Positions 40,256 to 49,414 of a DNA stretch of 64,000 nt are shown here, one piece after another. The notes below the pieces were generated by a model. That model saw only the letters and a list, made by a program, of their open reading frames with translations. It was not told the DNA's origin and searched no databases. Every line of letters starts with the position of its first letter. Position 1 is the first letter of the stretch. Made by a program: the position numbers and the translations under genes. Source of the DNA: a virus; the IMG/VR virus record IMGVR_UViG_3300026488_000019, positions 20,996 through 84,995 of that record; one strand, 5' to 3'.

Positions 40256-42490
40256 ATGGAATATAAAGTAAAGAGAATAGTTCAGGTTAGTAGATATAAG
40301 AAGTTGGGAGAAGAGGTAGATAAGACTACTGGTATAATCTTCGTTAAGTATTACGATAGACATAAGAAAACTGAGTTTTCAGCTTTCAAGAGTAAGGAAG
40401 ATGCTAGGAAGTACTGGGAATATTGGATTGGACACGACCCAGAGGCTTTAAAGTTCTACATAAGCAGTGCTACGATAGAAGGGGAGTTTTCAGACTTTAC
40501 CAGAGATGTAATTGAGTTTGAAACTCCCAATGGTAATAGATATCTCTCCTACTACAAAACAGACTTCTCCTTTGGTAAGGATTCTAACTTTACCTTTGGA
40601 GTTCATGTTCCTAAAGGTACTACTCCTTACTATCCTACTGGTTGGTGGAATCTAAATGTACCTATGAAACCTGATGACAAGCTAATAGTAGGAGTAGGTT
40701 CTCAGGTTAACATGGGTAAAGCTTTTACTAAGGAGCTAACCATAGATGAGTTCATAAAGCTTATGGAAGCTAAAGGTAAGTTCTACACTCCCTTTGTCTT
40801 TGAGAATAACAAGAGGAATAAAGCTAATGCTTACAGGCCTGATAACACTTTAACGATGATTTGTATTGATGTGGATGACGACCTGAACCTGATAGATGTT
40901 CTGAAAGAAAAAGATAAAAATGGGTTTGTTAATTCTTTTCTTAATAAAGTTACCTACTACCTAGAGCAAGTTAGTAAGAGTGGAGAAGGTTATCACTTCT
41001 TTGTACCTGTAAAGGTAAAAGACACTCAGCAACTCTTAAAAATTCTCAACTACCTTCAGTTAGAGTACAAAGGAATAGCAGACATCTCAGTATTTGAACC
41101 AGCTAGGCTAATCTTCTCCTCTCCTTACAGGATAAAAGAGGTTTCTAGGATAGCAGTTACTAGGAACTTCTATGCTGATGTAGAGCTTACCCAACTAGAA
41201 CCAGCTTCAGAGAGGTTAGAAAGAATTAAATCCCATCAGCTAACTATTGAGGGTCATAAGAACTATGTGAGGAATGATGGAGCTCTCTACATAAGAACCT
41301 ATGTAGATGGAGATAGGTTAGTTAAGTGGTTTGAGGAAAAGCACGGAAAACTAACTAGCAAAAAGCTTTTCTCAGTTCAGATTACTTCTAATCGCCAATC
41401 TATTTCCTCTATAAGCAACGAAAATGGTGAGGTAAATACCCAACCTTTAGGTAAGGGTAAAAAGTCCGATAATGGCCAAATAGATAAACGAGAGAGCAAA
41501 TTTAGGGAAGAGTTAAAAACTAGTACCATAGCAACTGTGAAAGGAGACCTGAACCCAGTTTCAGATAAGAGTAAGGTAAGGGAATACCAGAGTGGGTTAA
41601 TAGGTTTGATTAAAGAGCTTTCCAAGTTAGCAGGATTTAAGCTCTATGAGTTTAATAGATATGATAAAGATGGAAATGTAGTAGGTAAGTATTACCAAAT
41701 TTCAGTATCTCCTGATGAGAAATCTCCTATGGACATATTTCTGTATGATAACAATCCTGAGTTTTTCTACTTTCAATCTCAAAACGCTTTAAGACACTTC
41801 CCTAAGATATTTGAAGAGATAGTTAGTTATACTACTGATGGAAGACCTTGCTTACACATATCTTGGCTAATTAAACTATTAAGCTTTATTTCCAAGAACT
41901 TCAAACCAGACTTTAATACAGCTAAGATTAGGGATTTGATTAAAAAGTATGGAATACATGAGAAGTACCTCTACTCTCACTTTGAGGAAGTAGAAGGATA
42001 TGTAGTAGAGCTAATCAAAGCTCTTATCAAGAAGAAAGGTAAGCCTGTAAGGGTATCTAAATACATTCCTAAAGAGATTATTAGTAAGTCTAAAGTGTGG
42101 AGAAGTTTTAGGAAAGAGTTGGAAAACTTAGGCTTTGTGTTTGAAAGGAAAAGAGGGGGGTTAATAGTATATTGGGATGAAGAAAAGAGGAGTAATATTG
42201 ATTACCTGAAGTATAACTCCAAAGGGCTTTCTCCTAAACTGAGGGAAATTCTTAAGAAGTTCTTTGCAGTAGTAAATCAGGAAACTTGGTTTGAAGAGGT
42301 AGTAGTAATACTAGAAGAAAACTGGGTTAAGCATATGGTTTATTGGGTTAGGAAGATGGTAGGAGAGGAGTTGAGAAAGTGGGAAATGATGTTTAAACGA
42401 AAATTGCGAAGTGGAGAAATGTTGTGGTATGAGGATAAACAAAAGCCTATCAGTGCTTTGTCTTATGTAATCACTAGGATGGTAGCTTAA
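40256..42490 (+). CDS. AEP-like primase / replication protein
   Basis: 744 residues. MICIDVDDDL (about residues 201-210) gives the DxD pair, SGEGYHFFVPV (242-252) the sGxxH motif, and EPARLIFSSP (281-290) the third conserved block of archaeo-eukaryotic primase-type domains. The C-terminal 420 residues are basic and helical without a visible Walker motif. Its first 14 codons are duplicated at 28788. It follows a repeat-rich non-coding region and two promoter motifs, fitting a replication initiator or primase-polymerase. The phage also encodes a DnaG-type primase (49608). Confidence 0.6.
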   Translation: MEYKVKRIVQVSRYKKLGEEVDKTTGIIFVKYYDRHKKTEFSAFKSKEDARKYWEYWIGHDPEALKFYISSATIEGEFSDFTRDVIEFETPNGNRYLSYYKTDFSFGKDSNFTFGVHVPKGTTPYYPTGWWNLNVPMKPDDKLIVGVGSQVNMGKAFTKELTIDEFIKLMEAKGKFYTPFVFENNKRNKANAYRPDNTLTMICIDVDDDLNLIDVLKEKDKNGFVNSFLNKVTYYLEQVSKSGEGYHFFVPVKVKDTQQLLKILNYLQLEYKGIADISVFEPARLIFSSPYRIKEVSRIAVTRNFYADVELTQLEPASERLERIKSHQLTIEGHKNYVRNDGALYIRTYVDGDRLVKWFEEKHGKLTSKKLFSVQITSNRQSISSISNENGEVNTQPLGKGKKSDNGQIDKRESKFREELKTSTIATVKGDLNPVSDKSKVREYQSGLIGLIKELSKLAGFKLYEFNRYDKDGNVVGKYYQISVSPDEKSPMDIFLYDNNPEFFYFQSQNALRHFPKIFEEIVSYTTDGRPCLHISWLIKLLSFISKNFKPDFNTAKIRDLIKKYGIHEKYLYSHFEEVEGYVVELIKALIKKKGKPVRVSKYIPKEIISKSKVWRSFRKELENLGFVFERKRGGLIVYWDEEKRSNIDYLKYNSKGLSPKLREILKKFFAVVNQETWFEEVVVILEENWVKHMVYWVRKMVGEELRKWEMMFKRKLRSGEMLWYEDKQKPISALSYVITRMVA

Positions 42491-42512
42491 CCAGTATCAC
42501 GAATTACTCAAA

Positions 42513-42578
42513 AGTATTACTTAGTAATACTAAATTTTATTGATCCTAGGAAATTTTGAATAGCAGTATTACTAAGTA
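42513..42578. repeat. 66-bp dyad element, copy 2
   Basis: Same orientation and 63/66 identical to 13131-13196. Contains AGTATTACTTAGTAATACT, then AAATTTT, CCTAGG, AAATTTT and AGTATTACTAAGTA. Further AGTATTACT (42577-) and CGTAATACT (42596-) sites follow. Lies between the primase gene and the promoter at 42626, so it could act as an operator for that promoter. Confidence 0.75.
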
Positions 42579-42625
42579 TTACTAATTTCACAAATCGTAA
42601 TACTACCAAAGTTGGATAATTTTAA

Positions 42626-42658
42626 CCTGAAATTCTAGGTTAGGTTGGTTTAGTTTAG
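42626..42658 (+). promoter_or_regulatory. Phage promoter motif before the recombination/replication operon
   Basis: CCTGAAATTC (42626-42635), 13 bases, TTTAGTTTAG (42649-42658), exact, ending 25 bases before ATG 42683. Upstream is the 66-bp dyad element, 48 bases away. Confidence 0.75.
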
Positions 42659-42682
42659 CAAATAGGTTTTAGAGGTTAAGGT

Positions 42683-42892
42683 ATGACAAAAGTCCTAAAC
42701 ATTTCAGGAAATTGGGATGATAAGGATGTAGTAGGTCGCTTTGACTTTAATACAGAAGAATACTGGTTGGTTATAAGTCAGAATGGTAGAGTAGTAGAGA
42801 TTAATGAAGGAGAGTTTGCGTTGTTCAAATTTCTCCAACTTCTCTTAGATGAAGTTGGGAGTGAAGCTTTAACTAAGCTTAAAGGAGGTTAA
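42683..42892 (+). CDS. Small protein, unknown
   Basis: 69 residues: beta strands (NISGNWDDKDVVGRFDF, EYWLVISQNGRVVEI) and a helical end (LFKFLQLLLDEVGSEA). First gene after the 42626 promoter. Not recognised. Confidence 0.5.
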   Translation: MTKVLNISGNWDDKDVVGRFDFNTEEYWLVISQNGRVVEINEGEFALFKFLQLLLDEVGSEALTKLKGG

Positions 42893-42895
42893 GCT

Positions 42896-43075
42896 ATGGA
42901 AACTAAGTGGAGAATTTTGTTACGCTCTCATCAAATTCCAATCATAATGGAAATTGATTACTGTATAGGTAGATGTAGTCAAAAGTTAACTTGGGATTTA
43001 AAACAGAGATGCATCCTTAAGTGTCTTGACCTAGCTGAATACTTAGTTCGTTTAGCTACAGGAAAATCTTTATAG
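42896..43075 (+). CDS. Small Cys-containing protein, unknown
   Basis: 59 residues beginning METKWRILLRSHQIP, with AAAGGAGG ten bases upstream. Contains Cys at YCIGRC and KQRCILKC, possibly a metal site. It fills the space before the SSB gene and its stop overlaps that gene's ribosome site (TATAGGAGGA). Too short to classify. Confidence 0.5.
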   Translation: METKWRILLRSHQIPIIMEIDYCIGRCSQKLTWDLKQRCILKCLDLAEYLVRLATGKSL

Positions 43076-43085
43076 GAGGATAGTT

Positions 43086-44024
43086 ATGGGATTCAAGAAA
43101 CCAGACCTAAATGCTATTAGGCAAATGCAAGAGCAGTTCCAATCTTCAAAATCTAACCAAACTGATTACAGGTGGGCTAGCTTACCTGAAAAAGGTGAAA
43201 CCATCAAAGTAAGATTTCTTCCTCCAGTAGGAGAAATGAACCTACCTTTCTTCAAGCTCTATAAACATTACCAAGTACCTAATCCAGAGGGAGAGGGTAC
43301 TCTTAATTTTACTTGTCTTAGAACTTGGAATATGGAATGTCCTATATGTTCTAAGATAGAACATCTAAAGAGAAAATTTGGAGATGACTTTGTTAATCAG
43401 TGGTATGCTAGTATGAGAGGCTTCTTTAACGTACTTATCAAAGACGATGATCCTAGCTATGTATCAGGATTACCTTACATTTTAGGTATGCCTAAATCAG
43501 GATTAATCTGGTTCTTAGGAATAATGGGGGATGAGGACTATGGAGACATAACTGATCCTTATACAGGCTTTTGGGTTAAGATTAGTAGAATGGATAACAA
43601 CCAGCTTAGGTTTGACATAGTTCCTAAACCTAGTCCAATAGCTTCTACTGATGAGGAAATCAACCAAATAGCAGAGCAGTGTTTTGACCTTACTAAGATT
43701 TGGAGAAGTCCTGATGATGAATACATTATAACAGCTAACAAGATAGCTAATAGGATTGAAGCAATAGTTAAAGAGAAAGCAGGATTACTAGAAACAGGTA
43801 AGAGTGTAGTAGAGACTCCTAGCCAAGTCAAACCTAATCCTGTTAACATTGCTAAACCTACTTCAGCTTCTCAACCAGTTCAACCTAAAGTTGAACCTAA
43901 CCAATCTTCTGTTCAAAAGCCTCCAGGAGCTCCAGACTGCTTTGGTAACTTCAATGAAAGTGACACTAGATGTTTAATCTGCATACACGAAATAGAATGT
44001 AGGCAAGCTACTCAAGGAGGGTAA
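43086..44024 (+). CDS. Single-stranded DNA-binding protein, T4 gp32-like
   Basis: 312 residues. The zinc segment LYKHYQVPNPEGEGTLNFTC then LRTWNMECPICSKIE carries the His and three Cys expected of gp32-type zinc binding. KIRFLPP-like strand (TIKVRFLPPVG) and the core KFGDDFVNQWYASMRGFFNV, LGIMGDEDYGDITDPYTGFW follow the gp32 order. A linker rich in Pro/Gln/Ser leads to a second Cys cluster near the end (RCLICIHEIECRQA). Coats ssDNA for RecA and polymerase. Preceded by AGGAGGA. Confidence 0.75.
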   Translation: MGFKKPDLNAIRQMQEQFQSSKSNQTDYRWASLPEKGETIKVRFLPPVGEMNLPFFKLYKHYQVPNPEGEGTLNFTCLRTWNMECPICSKIEHLKRKFGDDFVNQWYASMRGFFNVLIKDDDPSYVSGLPYILGMPKSGLIWFLGIMGDEDYGDITDPYTGFWVKISRMDNNQLRFDIVPKPSPIASTDEEINQIAEQCFDLTKIWRSPDDEYIITANKIANRIEAIVKEKAGLLETGKSVVETPSQVKPNPVNIAKPTSASQPVQPKVEPNQSSVQKPPGAPDCFGNFNESDTRCLICIHEIECRQATQGG

Positions 44025-44025
44025 A

Positions 44026-44310
44026 ATGTTTAAAATACTTTACATCAATCCTGAACTAGAACCTAGTATTCAAGCTTCAATTAGGAAAAGGTATCAAGAC
44101 TATTTAACAGACAACCCATTATTAGCGATAGTAGAAGTTTCTAATGTAGAAGCTCCTAAGATTGTTAATGAAACAACTGAGGGGGAGAGGTTGGTTATCC
44201 CTCCCTCTCTTTTGGATTCAGTTATGGAAGAAGTTTTATATGCTTTAGAGAATCAAGATGGTAAATATTTGATTTCTTTTATGGAAGGTTTAGTTAAGCA
44301 AAACAACTAG
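44026..44310 (+). CDS. Unknown protein between SSB and RecA
   Basis: 94 residues, helical N-terminus (EPSIQASIRKRYQDYLTD), a central beta segment and helical C-terminus. Two-base gap from the SSB gene means translational coupling. No motif; possible accessory to recombination by position only. Confidence 0.5.
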   Translation: MFKILYINPELEPSIQASIRKRYQDYLTDNPLLAIVEVSNVEAPKIVNETTEGERLVIPPSLLDSVMEEVLYALENQDGKYLISFMEGLVKQNN

Positions 44311-44322
44311 GAGAGGTTGAGA

Positions 44323-45459
44323 ATGGCTAAAAAGGATGTTGACATCTTTGAAACTGGTTCTGCTTTAGATAAGATTAAAGAGTTAGCTAGTACTTCTTCT
44401 CTTACTTACGAGACTGGTATATATCCTCTAGATGCTTTGCTATCAGGAGGAATACACTCAGGTAAGATTTATGAGGTATTCGGTAAGGAAAGTTCTGGTA
44501 AATCTACTTTAGCTCTACACTTAGCTAAAGCATATTTAGACTTTTGGAAAGATGAAGGTAATGTTCTTTGGATAGAGAGTGAGTCTGCTTTTGATGTTCA
44601 AAGGGCTGTTGCATTTGGAATAGACTTATCTAAAGTGTTAGTTCAAGAGGTAGAGATAGTTGAAGATGGATTTGAGCTAATAGAGAAGGTTCTAAAGAAG
44701 GCTGAGCAAGTAGGTAGAAAAGTGTTTATAGTGTGGGACACTATTGCCTCTTGTTCAACCAAGAAAGAAAAGGATGATGGTCAATTTGGAGGAGGAATTT
44801 CTGAGAAAGCTAGGATGATAAGAAGCCTCTTAAGGAGAATTACTATTCCTCTAGGTAAAACTGATTCAGTATTACTCTTCGTTAACCAAGTATATGATGT
44901 TATAGGTAGCTATACCAATGAGGTAGAAAGTCCTGGAGGTAGAGGAATCAAATTCCATGCTTCTACCAGAATTCTAATAGAACAGAAAGCTCAGATTAAG
45001 AAAATAGTTAACAATGTAGAAATTCCTATTGGGATTAAGTCCAAGCTCACCCTTAAGAAGAACAAGTTAGGATTACCAGGACTTTCAACTATGCTAATTA
45101 TATATGGAGAGAAAGGGATAGATAAATGGGCTACTATAACAGATTTCCTCAAGCAACTGCCTGAAGTTAAGAAGAGTGGAGCTTGGTTTACATTAGAATT
45201 ACCAGATGGAAATTCTATTAAATTTCAAAATGAAAAGCTTTTAAAACAGAAGGTAGAGGAAAATCCTGAGTTAGAGGAATTTATCAAATATCTTATTTAC
45301 AGGTATTATGCTGAACTTTCAATGTTTATGAAAATTAAGTTTTATGATTGGCTTGTTGAAGTAGAAACTAAGTGGTATGGTAAGCCTATTACTCAACTAA
45401 ACGAGGAGGAAGAAAAGCTGTACCAAATCTTTAAAGAGGTAAAGAATGAAGTTGGTTGA
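44323..45459 (+). CDS. RecA/UvsX recombinase
   Basis: 378 residues from ATG 44323 with GGAGAGG upstream; the in-frame TTG at 44317 is less likely. Walker A VFGKESSGKST (residues about 52-62), Glu-containing switch NVLWIESESAFD, Walker B VFIVWDTIASCS, L1-L2 region DGQFGGGISEKARMI, and SVLLFVNQVYDVIG. Region VESPGGRGIKFHASTRI is also RecA-like. Catalyses strand exchange and recombination-dependent replication with the gp32-like SSB and UvsW-like helicase. Confidence 0.9.
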   Translation: MAKKDVDIFETGSALDKIKELASTSSLTYETGIYPLDALLSGGIHSGKIYEVFGKESSGKSTLALHLAKAYLDFWKDEGNVLWIESESAFDVQRAVAFGIDLSKVLVQEVEIVEDGFELIEKVLKKAEQVGRKVFIVWDTIASCSTKKEKDDGQFGGGISEKARMIRSLLRRITIPLGKTDSVLLFVNQVYDVIGSYTNEVESPGGRGIKFHASTRILIEQKAQIKKIVNNVEIPIGIKSKLTLKKNKLGLPGLSTMLIIYGEKGIDKWATITDFLKQLPEVKKSGAWFTLELPDGNSIKFQNEKLLKQKVEENPELEEFIKYLIYRYYAELSMFMKIKFYDWLVEVETKWYGKPITQLNEEEEKLYQIFKEVKNEVG

Positions 45460-45919
45460 AGAGCTTAAAGCTTTGTTAGATTTGCTATATGAAAAAGCGA
45501 GGAAGGTTTCTGATGTAGAGAATAAAGTTACAGGTTTGTGGTATCAAGTAATTAAGCACTTGATTAAACTATACCAGTATCAAGATCCTTACGATAGAGA
45601 TAAACATATAAGAGATTTAGCAACCTATGTGTATGATATACTGGAGTACTTAGACTCTTCCAAATCTCCAGTTTCAGAAAGAAAGCTAAGGAAGTGGTTC
45701 AATTGGGATAACATAGATAGGAGTATAAAGATAAAAATCAGGCAAGTACATAACAGATACACAGCTATTAGACCTAAGTTGTCTGATGAAGAAACTATTA
45801 AGATTGTCAAAGACAAGCTGTCTCAACTTTTACCCTACTTATCTAACATAGACATTGATTGTGTAGAGGGTTGGATTAATCAGATTAGAGTTGAGGTTCA
45901 AAATGAGGATAACTCTTAA
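45446..45919 (+). CDS. Unknown helical protein, paralogue of 56594 gene
   Basis: 157 residues. Shares with 56594-57043 a pattern ELL-LLxxL ... GLWxQ(V/I) ... KLYxx ... (R/D)KHI(R/K)D ... DIL ... KLxxW(F/Y) ... I(I/V)xxK(L/M)(S/T)xLL. It overlaps the RecA end and the helicase start, and the paralogue also precedes a helicase gene. Perhaps a helicase partner; no motif tells function. Confidence 0.6.
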   Translation: MKLVEELKALLDLLYEKARKVSDVENKVTGLWYQVIKHLIKLYQYQDPYDRDKHIRDLATYVYDILEYLDSSKSPVSERKLRKWFNWDNIDRSIKIKIRQVHNRYTAIRPKLSDEETIKIVKDKLSQLLPYLSNIDIDCVEGWINQIRVEVQNEDNS

Positions 45920-47408
45920 AGATAAGATGTGTTACATTGAAGGCTCTCCTTGGGAAATAAGGAGAGCCAAATCTATTTTAACTTGGAAGGATAAGAATAC
46001 AGGGTTTTCTTACTACCTATTTAGAGAGTTAGAGAAAAATAAGCTATTGGAAACTTACTGGGGAATTTACTTTTACTTAAAAGATTGGGTTAAACATGAG
46101 TTAGTTTTAGAGACTGATTACTACCCAATCTTGCTTAGATTAGGTAAAGTTCAACCTAAGTTAGTTAAGGAAATTGATTCCAATCTCCTTCCAGGAATTA
46201 CTTTATTCCCTCATCAAGTGGTAGGGGTTAGGAAAGCTCTTCTTTATAAAGTTGGTGTTTTGGAAATGGCAACTTCTTCAGGAAAAACTTTTACATTTAT
46301 AGCTACTATTAAATGGATTTTGGAAAATGAAAAACCTGATGCTAAATTTTTGGTAGTTGTTCCTTCTGAGTTTCTACTTGAACAAACTTATAAGAATTTT
46401 TTAAAAGTAGGTTTTAATGAGGATCAGATTGGATTATTCTATGGTAAACGAAAAGAATTAAAACAAATAACAATAGGGGTAATAAATTCTATTAATCTTG
46501 CGTTTAAGAGAGAAGATTTGAATTTCCTTAATTGGCATAGGGATTTATATGGGTTAATTTTGGATGAATTTCACAGAGGGCGTTCTGATTCTTATAAGAA
46601 ACTTGTTTTGAATTCTATGCATGCTGAATATATTTTGGGCTATACAGGTTCTCCTTTTAAAGAATCAGTTGAGACTAATTTTGGTGATGCTATTATTCAG
46701 GCTATTTCAGGAGGAATAATTTATAGAGTAACTTTTCCTTATCTTGCTAAAGCTGGATTAATATCACGAATGTATGTTTATTTTGAAAAGCTTTCTGGTC
46801 AATTTAGTCAATTTCCTACTAATTGGAATTCTGTTTATGAGAAATATATAGTAGAGAACAAAGAGCGTAATGAGAAGATTATTGAATGGATTAGGTTTTT
46901 CCAAGAGTGGAGAGTTCCAACTTTAGTATTGGTTCAAAGGTTAGCTCATGGTAAAAAACTACTTAACATGCTTAATGATGACAAATCAGTTTGTATATTT
47001 GGAGGAGGAGAGTGTTATATCTGTGAGCATAGAGGACTGGTTAACATAGGAGAGATAGATTACTCAGAGCTAAAAAGGAAAGTAGAGAATGGAGAAATTT
47101 TAACGATTATAGCTTCCCAAGTTATGGATGAAGGAGTTGACTTGCCTGAAGTTGGAGCAGTTATAATGGCTGGAGCAGGCAAGTCTTCTATCAAGCTGAA
47201 ACAAAGAATAGGTAGAGGAGCTAGGAAAGGTTCTACAGGAGTTAGCTTTCTAGTTGACTTCAAAGATATTGGTCATGTTTACCTTTATGCTCAGTATAAG
47301 AAAAGGAAGAAACTTTACCAAGAACAAGCTATTGAAGAGATAGATAATTCAGTTGAATTTAAGAAGAAGGTAATAGAAGTTTATGGAGAGGTAAACAAAG
47401 ATGTTTAG
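45903..47408 (+). CDS. SF2 helicase, UvsW-like
   Basis: 501 residues from ATG 45903 (the TTG at 45891 is an unlikely start). Motif I EMATSSGKTF (about 121-130), motif II LILDEFHRG (about 218-226), motif III LGYTGSPF, and C-terminal IIASQVMDEGVDLPEVGAV and QRIGRGARKG (motifs V-VI). PHQ-x-x-G at LFPHQVVGV is the Q-like motif. N-terminal 100 residues give a small DNA-binding domain as in UvsW. Expected to unwind branched DNA and R-loops. Confidence 0.85.
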   Translation: MRITLKDKMCYIEGSPWEIRRAKSILTWKDKNTGFSYYLFRELEKNKLLETYWGIYFYLKDWVKHELVLETDYYPILLRLGKVQPKLVKEIDSNLLPGITLFPHQVVGVRKALLYKVGVLEMATSSGKTFTFIATIKWILENEKPDAKFLVVVPSEFLLEQTYKNFLKVGFNEDQIGLFYGKRKELKQITIGVINSINLAFKREDLNFLNWHRDLYGLILDEFHRGRSDSYKKLVLNSMHAEYILGYTGSPFKESVETNFGDAIIQAISGGIIYRVTFPYLAKAGLISRMYVYFEKLSGQFSQFPTNWNSVYEKYIVENKERNEKIIEWIRFFQEWRVPTLVLVQRLAHGKKLLNMLNDDKSVCIFGGGECYICEHRGLVNIGEIDYSELKRKVENGEILTIIASQVMDEGVDLPEVGAVIMAGAGKSSIKLKQRIGRGARKGSTGVSFLVDFKDIGHVYLYAQYKKRKKLYQEQAIEEIDNSVEFKKKVIEVYGEVNKDV

Positions 47409-47877
47409 CTTACTAGAGCTAATTCCTAAAAGTGTAGCAGAAAAGCTTAAAACTCTTCAAGTTGAGGAACTTAACAGGTATGTTCAATATCTAAAGGAAA
47501 CTGTTAAGGAAAGGGTAATAACTCTTTTGCATTACAGAAACCATAACTTGGAAGCTCTATCTTCTATACCTGAATTTCCTTACCAAGTAGGTTTATTTTG
47601 GGTAGGACAGTTAGATTCTAGAAGGAGGTTAGAACAAGATAGAGATGATCCTTTAATTGTTCAAACCATTTGGAATAAGGACATTTTCCTATTCCCTACT
47701 CTAGTGTTCCAATCTCAACAAGATTTAGAAAATTGGTTAGATAACCAAATCTGGGATAATCAACCTTTTTTGTATAGGGAGGGTAAGGTTTACTACTACG
47801 AAAACTTCTTACCTTTGGGAGATAAAAGGTATTCTTCAATATCAATATTTTACAATAAGTTATATCCTCTTTTGTGA
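47401..47877 (+). CDS. Unknown protein
   Basis: 158 residues with an overlapping start in the helicase 3' end. Helical N-terminus (LLELIPKSVAEKLKTLQVEE), and an aromatic/beta C-terminal part (PYQVGLFWVGQLDSRRRLEQ, FLYREGKVYYYENFLPLG). No recognised family. Probably part of the early DNA metabolism operon. Confidence 0.5.
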   Translation: MFSLLELIPKSVAEKLKTLQVEELNRYVQYLKETVKERVITLLHYRNHNLEALSSIPEFPYQVGLFWVGQLDSRRRLEQDRDDPLIVQTIWNKDIFLFPTLVFQSQQDLENWLDNQIWDNQPFLYREGKVYYYENFLPLGDKRYSSISIFYNKLYPLL

Positions 47878-47885
47878 GGTGGGTT

Positions 47886-48074
47886 ATGCCATGTATCCCT
47901 TACTGGGAATTGATAAGAGGAAAGTGGGTGTTCAAAATTCTAATAGTAAGTGATAGGGATAAGGTTATTTACGATGGTGAATTTAACAAGAAGGATCAAG
48001 AGCTACTTAAACTAATTGAAGAGTATTCAGATGATTTTGAAAGGTTTAAACAAAGATATCTAAAGGAGGGTTAG
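47886..48074 (+). CDS. Small unknown protein
   Basis: 62 residues from ATG 47886 with GAGGTGGG upstream (the GTG at 47874 overlaps the previous stop). PCIPYWELIRGKWVFKILIV then helical, acidic end. Not recognised. Confidence 0.45.
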   Translation: MPCIPYWELIRGKWVFKILIVSDRDKVIYDGEFNKKDQELLKLIEEYSDDFERFKQRYLKEG

Positions 48075-48076
48075 AT

Positions 48077-48664
48077 ATGTTAGTTCCAGTACTTACTACC
48101 AACATGGTTTATATCCCTGATTTTTGTCCTCAGTGTGGTAATTCTTTATCAGTTAAGTTTTCATTTGAAAATGGTATGCCTTTCATAGCTTGTGATAATT
48201 GTGACTACAAGAGAGAGTTCATTCTCTTTAAAGAATGTCCTAAGTGTGGAGGTAAAATGAAGTACATTCATAAACACAACAAGTTTAAATGTGATGGTTG
48301 TAATACTTGGTATGAAGTAGAGTTGAAAGAGTCTGATTCTTCTAGAGGAGGAAATTTCCAAATATTGGAAACTCTTTTAAATAAGGAAAATTTTAAGGGG
48401 GTTGATTCAGCAGAATACTCAAAAGATTTAATCGTCTCTCTTCCAGATTCTAATAGTCAAACAGAAATACGAAATGTTTGGAAAGAAGTATTTAGTGAAC
48501 CCTTACAAAAGGGAATAATTGATCACATTCTGAATTCAGAACAATTTGAGAAAGGAATAGAGAAAAAGATAACAGAATATGTTACTGAGAAATTGAAAGA
48601 ACAAATTAGCATACAAGTAATTGATGATATAGTTAGTGCTCTTGAGACTTATAAAAGAATTTAA
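48077..48664 (+). CDS. Double zinc-ribbon protein
   Basis: 195 residues. Residues about 13-85 hold CPQCGNSLSVK with ACDNCDYKR, then CPKCGGKMKYIHKH with CDGCNTWY: two CxxC-x(n)-CxxC zinc ribbons. The remaining 100 residues are acidic and helical with a coiled-coil-like tail. Could bind nucleic acid or RNA polymerase. One of several small zinc proteins here. Confidence 0.55.
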   Translation: MLVPVLTTNMVYIPDFCPQCGNSLSVKFSFENGMPFIACDNCDYKREFILFKECPKCGGKMKYIHKHNKFKCDGCNTWYEVELKESDSSRGGNFQILETLLNKENFKGVDSAEYSKDLIVSLPDSNSQTEIRNVWKEVFSEPLQKGIIDHILNSEQFEKGIEKKITEYVTEKLKEQISIQVIDDIVSALETYKRI

Positions 48665-48674
48665 GGAGGTTGTA

Positions 48675-48872
48675 ATGGAGACAAGAGTCAAAGCTTGGGT
48701 AGGAAAAGAATGTCACTGTAGTTATTGTGGGAGTTCTGTAATATTTACTAATGATAGTTCTAAAGGTAGAGATTATTTTCTTTATTGTTGTAACAAAGAT
48801 TGTCCTTACCATAAAGGTCAACCTGTTTATGATGACGAATTTCCTGAATGGCTCTGCTTAGAAGATGATTAA
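48675..48872 (+). CDS. Small zinc-finger protein
   Basis: 65 residues from ATG 48675 with AAGGAGG upstream. CHCSYCGS and YCCNKDCPYH give two Cys pairs with a nearby His. Acidic end. Function unknown. Overlaps the next gene slightly. Confidence 0.5.
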   Translation: METRVKAWVGKECHCSYCGSSVIFTNDSSKGRDYFLYCCNKDCPYHKGQPVYDDEFPEWLCLEDD

Positions 48873-48882
48873 AGAGGTTAAA

Positions 48883-49128
48883 ATGAGATCAATTTACAAA
48901 GTTGATTGGCTTGTTACAGTAGAGTCAGATGAATCATTAGAATCTGCGGATAATTACTTTTGTTGTCCAATCTGTAAAGGAAGATGGGTCTACACTTTCT
49001 ACGGTGATCCAGAATACGAAATAGGAGAAATATTTAGATGTCTTTGTTGCTTTTCAATATTTAGATTGTTAGGAGTGGAGAACAATGAAGTAGCAACCAT
49101 TGAACTAGTTAGAAGAGGTAAGAGATGA
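48883..49128 (+). CDS. Small zinc-finger protein
   Basis: 81 residues from ATG 48883 (GAGGTTAAA upstream; alternative ATG 48865). CCPICKGRWVYTFYG and FRCLCCFSIFRL place four Cys like a zinc ribbon. Ends with overlapping stop/start (AGATGA) for the next gene. Function unknown. Confidence 0.5.
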   Translation: MRSIYKVDWLVTVESDESLESADNYFCCPICKGRWVYTFYGDPEYEIGEIFRCLCCFSIFRLLGVENNEVATIELVRRGKR

Positions 49129-49409
49129 AGGGTTGTGGTAAAATAATCAAAGCAGGAAGGTTTATCAAGTTTGCTGAGTTTAGATTTTGCAATGATTGTT
49201 CTTGTAAAGATAATCCAGAAGATTGCAAGGAACATAGAGATTACTATGATGCTGTGAAAGTAGAGTTTGATGGTTTTGGAGAACATATTTACCTTGAAGT
49301 AAGAGGATTGTTAATAGACAAGTTAGGAGAAGTGGAATTTGATAAAGAAAGGAAAACTCCGAATGTGGAAGTTAAGGAAGTAGATCACTCTCTTATTGGA
49401 GGAAGGTAA
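49125..49409 (+). CDS. Small Cys-rich protein
   Basis: 94 residues. RFCNDCSCKDNPEDCKEHRD near residues 20-40 is Cys-rich with a His, a plausible metal site. The rest is beta-rich (DGFGEHIYLEVRGLLID). Function unknown. Confidence 0.5.
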   Translation: MKGCGKIIKAGRFIKFAEFRFCNDCSCKDNPEDCKEHRDYYDAVKVEFDGFGEHIYLEVRGLLIDKLGEVEFDKERKTPNVEVKEVDHSLIGGR

Positions 49410-49414
49410 AGACG

